From the NCBI GenBank assembly GCA_949752735.1, contig OX457052.1:38326457-38390456 (forward strand): a DNA stretch of 64,000 nt. The letters run 5' to 3'. Source of the DNA: Lumbricus terrestris. Its lineage: Eukaryota; Annelida; Clitellata; Crassiclitellata; Lumbricidae. Below are positions 10,124 to 20,300 of the stretch, piece after piece; positions within the stretch are counted from its first letter, which is position 1; every line of letters starts with the position of its first letter. The notes beneath the pieces are model-generated. The model was given only the letters and a program-made list of their open reading frames with translations. It was not told where the DNA came from and made no database searches. Position numbers and translations under genes: made by a program.

Positions 10124-10976
10124 TAAGGGGCGCCCAGGCACTTATTTTGGAAAGGCAAGGGGCGTCCAGGCACTTATTCTGGAAAGGTAAGGGGTGTCCA
10201 GTCACTTGTTCTGGAAAGGTAAGGGGCGTCCAGGCACTTATTCTGGAAAGGCAAGGGGCGTCCAGGCACTTATTCTGGAAAGGTAAGGGGCGTCCAGGCA
10301 CTTATTCTGGAAAGGTAAGGGGCGTCCAGGCACTTATTCTGGAAAGGTAAGGGGCGTCCAGGCACTTATTCTGGAAAGGTAAGGGGCGTCCAGGCACTTA
10401 TTCTGGAAAGGTAAGGGGCGTCCAGGCACTTATTCTGGAAAGGTAAGGGGTGTCCAGTCACTTGTTCTGGAAAGGTAAGGGGCGTCCAGGCACTTATTCT
10501 GGAAAGGTAAGGGGCGTCCAGGCACTTATTCTGGAAAGGTAAGGGGCGTCCAGGCACTTATTCTGGAAAGGTAAGGGGTGTCCAGTCACTTGTTCTGGAA
10601 AGGTAAGGGGCGTCCAGGCACTTATTCTGGAAAGGCAAGGGGCGTCCAGGCACTTATTCTGGAAAGGTAAGGGGCGTCCAGGCACTTATTCTGGAAAGGT
10701 AAGGGGCGTCCAGGCACTTATTCTGGAAAGGTAAGGGGCGTCCAGGCACTTATTCTGGAAAGGTAAGGGGCGTCCAGGCACTTATTCTGGAAAGGTAAGG
10801 GGCATCCAGGCACTTATTCTGGAAAGGTAAGGGGTGTCCAGTCACTTGTTCTGGAAAGGTAAGGGGCGTCCAGGCACTTATTCTGGAAAGGTAAGGGGCG
10901 TCCAGGCACTTATTCTGGAAAGGTAAGGGGCGTCCAGGCACTTATTCTGGAAAGGTAAGGGGTGTCCAAGCACTTT
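10124..10976. repeat. 32-bp minisatellite with 128-bp higher-order structure
   Basis: About 26 tandem copies of a 32-bp unit with core TTCTGGAAAGGTAAGGGG then CGTCCAGGCACT. Variant TGTCCA units occur at 10195, 10451, 10579, 10835 and 10963, separated by 256, 128, 256 and 128 bp. A GCAAGG variant recurs at 10251 and 10635 (384 bp apart), so four-unit blocks have been copied together. Each unit contains AAAGGTAAGG, close to a consensus 5-prime splice site. Open frames here are repeat artefacts. Confidence 0.95.
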
Positions 10977-11239
10977 TTTCCCACACATTAAGCACTGGAC
11001 AGAATCAGTCATTGAATATCGCAATCCTTCAAACCAACGTCTATAAGGAAACCCGAAAAGCAGTGCTGTCCATCTTAAAACTGAGACTAACAGTCGCCTT
11101 TTCCTTATTTTTTACAGTTTACATTGAGAGTTACATCATGATACTAATAATCTTTTCTCTAATGAAGCGCCTGCAGGACCTACTGCGCTTTACATTTACA
11201 AATTATGCAGTAAAATCTTAATAATATTAAACTTAACTA

Positions 11240-11380
11240 CTAACAGAACAGACAGCTTTGTAATAATTACAAGGCGCTAATAGCAGCATACAAAGCATAT
11301 CCGCCAAACTTGGGCTCGAACTCGCTACCTCTCACTCTCTACGCCAGCGTGTTATCCATCGAGCTACCGCCCCCCCCAAC
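11240..11380 (-). mobile_element. tRNA-derived SINE, family 2-like (minus)
   Basis: On the minus strand the head reads GGTAGCTCGATGGATAACAC with B-box GAGTTCGAGCCC. The other end contains a GCTGTCTGTTCTGT segment as in the copies at 722 and 39725. It lies upstream of gene B. Confidence 0.6.
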
Positions 11381-11637
11381 TATCAAGTGAACAGGTGTAA
11401 TCGCAGGCAAATCGATCCAGCTGAGCGGTTGGTTCACTGTTTGGCTTCGAAGGAGAAAGTTTACAATAATAAATGACTTTATTAGTCAACTATTATCTTA
11501 TCTTTTTTAATAACGAAATTTAAATAGCAGACTTCAAAATACTGATACGCGCAAGAATGGATAATTTTGTACGCGATTCGAGCAAACGACGAATAAGATA
11601 ATCACTGGACTAATCAATCACGAGAGTTTGAATTCCC

Positions 11638-11773
11638 TTATATAGGCTACCGACCAGTTCCCCCATCGCAATTAGACCGATCTACGAGCCACGGGAAGAC
11701 GGGCATCACCTGACGAAGTTGAATCAGCAGAAACAACGAGGAAGACATCGCTTTGAAGAACTCGCAGCTGAAG
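11638..11773 (+). promoter_or_regulatory. Gene B TATA box and candidate non-coding 5-prime exon
   Basis: GAATTCCCTTATATAGG at 11630-11646 closely matches GAATTCGCTTATATACG upstream of gene C (40367-40383). It is followed by the conserved block ending GACATCGCTTTGAAG... CAGCTGAA|GTAAAT at 11773. A partial tandem copy of the block end lies at about 11800-11850. I infer transcription starting about 30 bp after the TATA box and a spliced 5-prime UTR. The E-box/GATA module was not found here. Confidence 0.55.
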
Positions 11774-11969
11774 TAAATATACTTGGTTTTTATTAGGCGA
11801 GGAAGGAATCGCTTTGAAGCAGCATATATACTCGAAGCTCAAGTAAATATAAGTTATTTGGTTTTATTAGGCAACCGTATAAATATTGTTATAATGCTTG
11901 GAGGCCCTCGACTCTGGTCAATTCGCAAATGACTGATCGGGTGAGATACTTCGTCGCAGCTTGACGTAT

Positions 11970-12300
11970 GAATGTACAGAGTGCGCCATAAAAAGTAACC
12001 CCGTAAGGTTTTTTGCCCTTATCTTGGCTAGAAGTAAGAATTTCAAAATGAAATTTTACAGGCATAAAGACAATTCATATTTACACATAATGGTCAGATT
12101 TCATCAAAATATTTCAAACAGAACAAAAGTATCTTAATGATGCTGAGTCATAGCAAAGGACTATCAGTGTCGCCCCAATCCTTTCTTCAGGCTTGGGAAT
12201 GGCACTTCCAGAGCACAAGCAGAATTAGGCGTTATTCGAATTCATGGTATAGTGGGAAAGCCGATACTAAATTTACAGGCAAATCTTTCTTTTTAAATTT
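11970..12300 (+). mobile_element. Mariner-like non-coding remnant
   Basis: GAGTGCGCCATAAAAAGTAA near 11980 and the following AGGCATAAAGACAATTCATA and CATCAAAATATTT segments recur at about 55640-55780 (CAGGCTTAAAGATAATTCAT; CATCAAAATATTT). Two diverged copies of one short element are the simplest reading. No transposase frame is present. Confidence 0.4.
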
Positions 12301-12329
12301 TATTGTATTTTATCTGACCATTATTTTTT

Positions 12330-12960
12330 AAATTTGGAGGGAGAATGAGGAAGAGGAAGACCTAGAACGGCATGGTTAGACAACATCTTGAGACGATGGC
12401 GGAATGACATGACATTATTTTGTAAAGCGCTTCTCGCAGCAAAAGTCTGTCATTCCATCGGAGCGTCGTTCGAGTGACTGAACCACAGGTCCACTCGACG
12501 ATGTGAATGTCCGATGCGAACGACTTGTCGTGGCGAGAACGTTTTAGCCGACTCTCGAAGTGAGACGTCGAGAGTCGACGACCAAGTGTGCAAGAGCAAC
12601 ATTACCTCCGCCATTGGAAATCCAGAATTTGCATAACAGATGATTAGTGCCTGCCAGTGCCAGTCCCAAACCTGGGAGAAGGAGAAGGGCGTCACTAATC
12701 CTCCTCGTTATCACACAGCCAGGCAAAATTAAAAATCAACAACCAGTGCCTTTCAGAAGTAATCCCAGTGCATGCGCCGTCGAGAGAAAAGTCAGGTTTT
12801 GAGGCGAGAGAAAGATGCGGAAATACCACCAGAGCGAACTGATGGTAGAAGTCCATTCCGTAGGGAGGAACCTTTGCAGACAAATGACCTGGATTGAGCC
12901 ATGGCAGTCCTGACGCGAGGAACAAATTGGTCAAACCGATCAGAGGATCTAAGAGTCTTC
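12330..12960. mobile_element. LINE end fragments
   Basis: 12335-12400 (+) encodes RGRPRTAWLDNILRRW, the common end of RTE-like LINE polyproteins. About 12690-12960 on the minus strand holds a decayed tail with YGMDFYHQFAL. Near 12655-12690 the motif CCCAAACCTGGGAGAAGGAG resembles the 3-prime UTR of RTE-type LINEs and recurs inverted around 36915-36950. All are broken. Confidence 0.55.
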
Positions 12961-13251
12961 TGGTCGCTTTGTTCCCCGCGTTTGAAATTAATTACTGCGC
13001 AGAATTAATCTTGCGCTACACGTAGTCAGTATAACGATTTGCCAGTGGACATTGTTTCTAAAGGAATGTGATTGCATTTTAACTTACAGCTGAAACGTCA
13101 CTTGGAAAGATGGCGCTTGCAAAAGTCCTTGGCTTGCTTTTGATGGTATTATCATTCATCGCATTGCATGTAGATGCAGGAACCGAGGACGATAACGATA
13201 ACAAAGAAGTGGGCAACCCAACGGACACGGAAGTGGACCACGGCTTGCCAG

Positions 13252-13505
13252 GTTAGTCCACGAGTAACGCCGAGTTAGCAAGTGAAGGCGTTAGTGCCTC
13301 AGTGAGGTTTATTTATTGTGAGTGTGTGTGAGCTAGCGAGTGCGTACGTGCGTGAGTGGGTGAGTGAGTGAGTGAGTGCGTGAGTGTGGGTGAGTGAGTG
13401 AGCGCGTGAGTGAGTGAGTGAACGAACGAGTGAATGAGTGAGTTGTTAATTGAGTGAGTGAGCAGGTGAATGGTTGAGTGGGTTAGTGTGGAGCGAGTGA
13501 GCTTC
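13252..13505. repeat. TGAG-rich intron repeat, gene B
   Basis: Starts at the GTTAGT donor and continues with GTGAGTGAGTGAGTG-type repeats for about 250 bp, matching the arrangement in genes A, A-prime and C. Confidence 0.85.
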
Positions 13506-13726
13506 AGTAGATCTACTAACTCGGTCACTATAGAACATCTGCCGACTCCTTTGGAACCTTGGGTGCGACTGACTCAGAGATAAAGTTCAGTGGGTGCCGC
13601 GTACCCAGCAGAATTCGGACCTTATTTTTTTTAAATGCAGTAAACTCCTGTTATCACACTTTATTTCTTACAACGTATGGAGCTGATGTTCAACAACTCA
13701 TTCATTGTTGCAATTTATTATATAAA

Positions 13727-13961
13727 CACACACACACACACACACAGAGAGAGAAACACTAGTCGCCACCTGAGCAGTGTGCACTCAACTTGTGACTGAC
13801 TGGCAGATAGACTGTCCACCACCTGTCAGTGAGTCACTGATTGAATGATTGAGTTTGTGCGCAAATGATTGAGTGATGACGTCCCAGCGAATAATCGTGT
13901 TCAGCTTTTCCGTGATGCTATTGTTAGAATTTTAGTTTGCCTTTGTAAACTTTGCTCTTTG

Positions 13962-14051
<90 letters not shown>
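13727..14051. repeat. (CA)n and (TC)n microsatellites in gene B intron
   Basis: A short CA run (13727-13746) and a pure TC run (about 13966-14051) flank TGATTGAGTGA-type sequence. The long Ser/Leu or Arg/Glu frames over the TC run are artefacts. Confidence 0.95.
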
Positions 14052-14056
<5 letters not shown>

Positions 14057-14945
14057 CTCTGCTATCACCTTCTGTCCGTTTCACAGTGCAGCTGGTTGAT
14101 GAAAACTTGTTCACTTTGGAGTCCTAGCCCCAAAATGTGAATGCTTTAACTTCAATGTAATAATTATTTCGAAGAATTAGTAGCTCAGATATTTAAAAAT
14201 TCTGTAAATCGGTCATCCATTATGAAAAATGGATGCTATAGGGGGTCAGAGGCCAAATCTGCGATGGCCGTATTGATGAATCTTTCTCTCACGAAATATT
14301 CGAAGTGTGTTCCAGATCTCATGCTTGATTTACTAAGTAAACAATTCGTCCATTGTTTGCACCACGGCAATATAATATTCCTGCCAGTCTCTCGTCTTCC
14401 TTAGCTCGTCACAGATTTTGAAGGGACTCTGTGTACTGCGAACCTTCTGAACAGTTCACCCTACTAGAGACACATTCAAATGTTCAATGCGTTTAGAGAA
14501 CAGAATAAGACAGAAACATGTTTAGATTGATATCAATGTTAAATGCGTTTAAAGAACAGAACAAGCATGTTTAGTTTGATATCATTTGCTGTTAATATAA
14601 GTTTAGGAATTTTCAGCAGCATCATACATAATGTGCTATTTTTTAGAAGGACAAATCGAATTGGAACACCTTCTCGTCGCGTTTGCAGCTCTTATAGAGC
14701 CGCAGATTTTTTCCGCTGAAAAGATGTGCGAATGCACGGGCCTCACCTGCAAATGTTGTCAGAGTAGGCCTAATAAGGATAATGTTAAGACCGAATGCAA
14801 GTATCCAATCTATTCTTACTTCATTTCGAACCTATACTTAGCGCCCTTCTATGAATCCACTATGCATTGGGGTGGAGATGACTGCAGCTCAGCTGCTTCT
14901 CGTGCACGTCCCAAACCCGGAATTTGGGAGGAGGTTATGTCGGAC

Positions 14946-17322
14946 TGTACCGACGTATAACTACGCTACGGGTCGCTAATATTATTTTATTTAATTTTTG
15001 ATCGATTATGAGGTTTCAGGGATCTGATATATTTGTTTTATTTCTGTATTTTTGAGCTGCCTTGTGTGACCTATATTTTAATGTTGATTTGCGCTTGACA
15101 CGGGTCACAGCGACCGCTGACGTAGGCAGCAGTCGTTGCTGTTTCATTAATTGGTATATGTTCACACGCTCTCAGCGATCGTCGGTCGCTGTCTTCAAAG
15201 GCCGCGCCGCTTGCAGTCGATGAGGGTAATTAAACTTTCGCACGCTCTCTGAGGTGGTCTGACGATCAGAGTGAGCGAGGAATACAGCCAGCCAGACAAG
15301 CACAGGCAGGGACACGGATTGAGAAGGAAACACCGTTGGCGTGTGGGTCTGTGTACGTGCGTTTTCGCAAGGTTAAACTGGTGCACTTGTGGTCTACGTG
15401 ACTGACGGCAGATCGCGCTTTTCAGAAGGAGAGATAGAAGGAGAAAGACAGTGAGCTATAGACAGACGCGGAGATACACAGGAGAGGTCGCAGCTGGCAG
15501 CTAATTCTTGCCGCCTTGAAACAGCTGCGTTGCTGCTGGGTTTGCGCGCGCGGCTCACTTGCTGGTCATGCGCAGAAAGGGGGACGCTCTCCTTGTCAGG
15601 CAGTAATAAAAGAGCAGCGCGACGCTGAGAGGCTCAGTTGCGCACAGGATCTCAGGGCGGTCGGATGTATTGCGGCGGTTGGTAGTTTTAGGCTCGATCA
15701 AGTTGGTGAAGCATGGCCAGGATAAGCGCCTGCTTGCACTAGTTGCGCATACACGGATTCTGTCGGCGATTCATTCTCTCTCGACATGGAGTCGATTAAA
15801 TAAGAGAGTTAGTTTGTTGCGAGAAATACATCAGCGTCGCTGCAAGTTTTGTCTTCGCTCTCGCTTCGGATATATTCCTGGATTACTAATTCAAGGCCTC
15901 TCTTCGCCCTGTCACACGGAGTGATTTATCGTGGGCTTCGAATCGTCAGCGCTCTGCTCTCGTTCTCTGAAATTGTGTTGCGAAGCGTTTGTTCGTATGG
16001 TTGCCTAAGGGCGTCTTTCTCAAACGGCTTGGATAAATAGCCGAAATTGTTGTTCATTGCGAGAAATCAGCATCGGATTTAGCTGATCTTTTCGGGCGTT
16101 TCAAACTCGACGCCTTTCTGTGTGTTTCGTCGCATATCTTGGATATCGTCTTCGTCGCTGTTCTTCGCACACGATCGGCTTTGTCCCTTGTCTTCGGACA
16201 TAAGGTACGCTTTATTGGGGAATTAATACGATCGGTTATTTAGACATTTTGGGCTGAACTGAAATTGGCTGTGGGACTTGAGAGTCAATCGGGATTTAAT
16301 TCAGGCATACTCCGGTTGATAGGTGTTTGCATTGAATTGTTGCATTTGATTTTCATTGAATGTCTTTACCAAGGGTAGGAACTGATAATTGAACTTACTG
16401 ACTTTTATGTTTGATTGCTTTGAACATAATTGATGTCAATTGAAGATTCAATTGAGTGGGAATAATAATAAGAAATATTAACTAAACTTCTGACTTTGAT
16501 TATTGATGGCTTTGAATGTGACGGATGTGGATTGAATGCTTGATTTGTTAATAAGAATAACTACTTCGTTCACTGCTAGCGATATTGACTGTGAGCTATA
16601 AAGATAGGAGTCATTTCTATAGCGCTATGGAGGAGTCTAGGCCAGTCACCCCTGCTCAGCCTTCACGGCCCCCTTCCTCGATGGAGATATTGCTCGAAGC
16701 AATACAGACTAATGCTAAGTCAACTCATGAGGCTATGACTTCTATACAGTCGTCTTTGCAACTGAATGCCAGAGAGACGCAAGAGGCGATTGCCACGGTG
16801 GAGTTTAATGTCCTGGCAGTGCAATCAAATGTTAGCGATGCTATTTCCTCAGTGCAATCAAATGTAAGAGAGGAGATAAGAGAAGAGATCTCGGCTGTAA
16901 GAGATAATGTCAGGGAAGCGCTGACGGAAATGGTATCACGATTGGAAAGGCTAGAGGCGTCGCCGGTACCCAAGCCTGCTGTGGATTTGAACCCTGGTTA
17001 CCTCACCGCTATTACCACTGCGGACGCGCCATACCACTCGACCATCGGCCTGGAGGAAACTTTGGGTGCTAGGCCTAAAGATTTCACGCAACCTGGTATA
17101 TTGCGGAGAAGTGATAGATTGGCTGGTAGGCCGCCAATTTCATATAGGGAGTACGGTAGTCGAAAAGACTGGCCGCCTTTCCTGGGTTGGGATTCGAACC
17201 CTGAAGTCACCTCCTCCTGTCCTCCCTCTATCTCTAGAGCTCGTCCACAGCAGCACGCGGTCCCATCGAGCGAAGATCCGGAAGTGGCGACTCCGGGGAT
17301 GCCGATAGGGGCGGGCGTTACA
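14946..17322 (+). repeat. 5-prime LTR (2377 bp)
   Basis: Bounded by TG...CA and the GGAC target duplication. A TATA-like TAATAAAAG (15604-15612) lies about 30 bp upstream of an initiator-like CTCAGTTG (15633-15640), a plausible U3/R boundary. The last 696 bp (16627-17322) are protein coding in frame with Gag-Pol. Confidence 0.93.
15604..15640 (+). promoter_or_regulatory. Candidate LTR core promoter
   Basis: TAATAAAAG followed at about 30-bp spacing by TCAGT, the spacing expected for TATA plus initiator. The same arrangement is kept in the 3-prime LTR (26520-26556) and the solo LTR (about 31660-31696). The initiator resembles the arthropod TCAGT consensus. Confidence 0.5.
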
Positions 17323-20300
17323 ATTGGTCTCAGCCAGTGGGGTCAAATTAGTTCTAGAGATTTTGGTGATGATAGGTTAGAAGAAGAAACTGACTATGCT
17401 AGAACAGGCGAAATGGCAATGTCTTTTGAAAGAAGGAAGGAAAGGGAATTTGCTGATAATGTGGAAATAATGTCTGATGATGGTAGTGTAGACGTTGAGA
17501 TCAGCAAGATAATGGAATCTAGACCTAAAACTGTTAAAATAATTGATAACAGAATGCATGCAGCACAGCAACCGGAGTTTAGAAATTTTGAAGTGAATAA
17601 ACCGATCGCTAATAAATTGTCACGGGAGGGGGGTGATAAGGTCAACCCAGTCCCTTTGGCCTCTTCGTCCCTTCCTCTCGTCGAGTATCCTCGACCGGAT
17701 CCACAATGGAGGCTGCAAGCGCCGCTCGCACACGTCGATCAACAAAGAGTGGAAATGGCACCGAGTCGGGTCGACTTTACACAACCAGCGTCGGTAATGC
17801 CGACCTATCAGTCAATGCCTGACTGCGTCCTCGACGGTCGTGCAACGTCGACCATGGTTGGTCGAGACTACGCTCGACCCGACCTTCCTCCTGGACCAGC
17901 GGCGATGGCAACGGTCGACTGGATGCAACCATACGCTCGACCCGATCATTCAAACATGCCGTGGAGGTATGCTCCGACTTACACTCCGAGCGCTTTCTAC
18001 GGTAGCAGCGACAACCGGGTTTGGGTTGACCCGCTTCGCTGTCCCGACTCGTTTCGACCAAGCGACGCCGTCTTTCCTCGGTGGCCAACGGTCGTGGAAT
18101 CGGCGAGGATGAGTTCGTGCCTCGGCGCGCAAAACTTCGGATTTAGCCGTGATGCCGAACTACCGCGATGTCAGGCGGTAATGAAGTCGACACCTCTGGA
18201 GAGAAATGAAACGACGGCCGATAATAAAGCGACGTCTGCGGTTGGTGAAACGAACGCACTGGCGCCTACCTACGTTTCGGTCGGTCCTATCAAAATTGTC
18301 CCGACGACCACCGTCGCAACGCAAACGACCGGCGACTGGGAGCTACCGTCGATCAGTTCAAAGGGAACAGTCAAGGAACTTGAACCGACCGCGTCTGCAA
18401 CAGCTAAAGAGGGCGAGGTTAAACAGTCATCGACTTCTCCTCCTAAGCCAACGCAATTCCTGAAACTCGGGTCTTTTAGCGGAAAGACGGACGTTGAAAC
18501 ATTCTTACGAAAATTCTCCGTGTGCGCCAGGAATAACAGATGGACGGACGAGGAGAGATTGAACCAATTAGTAGTCTCATTGGTTGAACCGGCGACTCAT
18601 TTGCTGAGCGAGTCGAACGCAGATAGCCTGGACACTTGGACGGCTCTGGTCCAGCGACTTCGTGAACGATACGGCAACGCTGAACAACAAGCCCTGTTCC
18701 AAACGCAGCTAAGCACCAGGAAACAGAAAGTCGACGAGGACATGGGCGTCCTGGTGGACGACATCCGACGTCTCTCCACGCGAGCCTATCCGGGTTCCTC
18801 GACGGCTCACAGCGAAGCAATTGCTGTTCGGGCATTCCTGGATGCCCTGAGAGATAGAACGCTTGCTCTGAAAATCCGAGAGCGAGAACCGAGATCCCTC
18901 GACGAAGCATACAAGGTGGCAATGCGATTGGACGGCTATCAGAAAGCAGAGGCCGGCGGCCATGAACAACAAGACCGACGACACGGCCGTGTCAACGCAA
19001 TTAAAGAACAGGAAGAAGAGTCGAAAGTAAAGGATCTGGAACGGCGGATGGAGCAAATGAGGAGACAAGTGGAGCGACTAGAGAAGAAGGAGCGACAACC
19101 AGTGTCGGCGCCACAACCCAGATACAACAATCGTGGACCCGGAAGAGGTCAGAATGAATCAGCTAGAAATGAAGGATCGAACAACAATGGAGGTTATGGA
19201 CAGGGAGCTCCGCGATGTTACCTGTGTCATCAGTTCGGACATTTTAGCGCGAACTGTAGGCGTCGACCACGTATGGAGATGGAAACGGAAGCAAGAACTG
19301 ATGTGCGGCGATGCTATGAGTGTTCAGCAACCGACCACCTGGTGCGCAATTGTCCCCAGCGACAAGCGGCCGAAGCAGAAGCCAATGAGGTTCTGAATGG
19401 ACCGGCAAATGTTTACCATGTACAAGGCAGCACGAATGCGTATTTGGCTCTGAAGATCCATGGTAAGGACGTGTTGGCCTTGGTAGATACCGGAAGCGAA
19501 ATGTCACTGGTACCTGCATCCCTGGTGAGACGGAAAAATATGACGGCGTCGAAACAACTGCTAACCGCGGCAAATGGTACAGCTATAGAGGTACTTGGAG
19601 AGACAGTCCTTCGATGTCGTGCAGCCGACTGCAAGTTCGATGTTCCCTGTTTAGTAACGGCTCAAGTCAGTGAGTTGATTCTTGGACTCGGGTGGTTGAC
19701 AGAACAACGGGCTCATCTAAGCATTCCGGATAAAACGATAGTACTACAAGGCCGCTCATTTCCTTTGGTAAGTCAAGACCGGAGGGGAATTTGTCGAAGG
19801 ATAGCCGCCGCGCAGCACGTGAATGTTCCCGCACTGTCGGAAGTGGACGTCGAGGTGTATGCCATACTTCCAGACCTGAGACCGACCAAAACTCAATGGG
19901 CGACGCCGCCACACGTGTTGGCATCTGGACTCGTAATCGCCGGAACGCTTCTACCGGAACGGGCGATCGACCTGACAATCAGAGTGTTGAATCCGACCCA
20001 CAAGATGATTAAATTGTCGAAAGGAATGCAATGTGCCCTGGAAGAAGTTACAGTAGCCGGAGCTGACCAGGACAGCAAGCCCGCTGCAGGCTGCGCCATG
20101 GTGAGGGAAGACAAGGACCATGTCAACTCACAAGATGCAGAGGTAATTCTGAGGCCGTTATGGTCGAACATCGCTGAAGACGTTCCCCTTGAGGTACAAC
20201 AGAGACTACGTGAAATCCTGATGGATCGTCGCGCCGCCTTTTCTCTTGGTGAATGGGATCTGGGATTCACCGACATTCTACGACATGAGATCGACACGGG

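Larger units (their letters stand above)
13110..14783 (+). pseudogene. Gene B: 5-prime part of a DUF4773-like gene, disrupted
   Basis: The first coding exon, 13110-13251, encodes signal peptide MALAKVLGLLLMVLSFIALH plus an acidic stretch, and ends in a good donor (G|GTTAGT). The second exon starts at 14647 after TTTTTTAG, in the matching phase, and encodes CECTGLTCKCC. Where genes A and C have the phase-1 donor (A|GT), this copy reads AAGACC, so the GT is lost; alternatives at 14784 or near 14798 give the wrong phase. No LTYRP exon or last exon follows; instead the LTR retrotransposon begins at 14946. I infer a non-functional copy, or one truncated to a signal peptide plus Cys-rich segment. 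The upstream promoter block is intact. Confidence 0.7.

Noticed and set aside
10000..10941. Frames in the 32-bp minisatellite
   Set aside because: Unit length is not a multiple of three, so every frame cycles through the same peptide fragments; no start context or homology.
13932..14140. Ser/Leu and Arg/Glu frames
   Set aside because: Dinucleotide TC repeat artefacts.
14784..14960. Extension of the gene B second exon to the stop at 14960 (APFYE segment)
   Set aside because: The TTAGCGCCCTTCTAT stretch also appears in A, A-prime and C and resembles the ATAGCGCCCTTC end of dispersed repeats, so it is more likely ancestral intronic repeat than coding.
18476..18922. Antisense frames within the Gag-Pol region
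   Set aside because: They are shadows of the long sense frame with no independent features.
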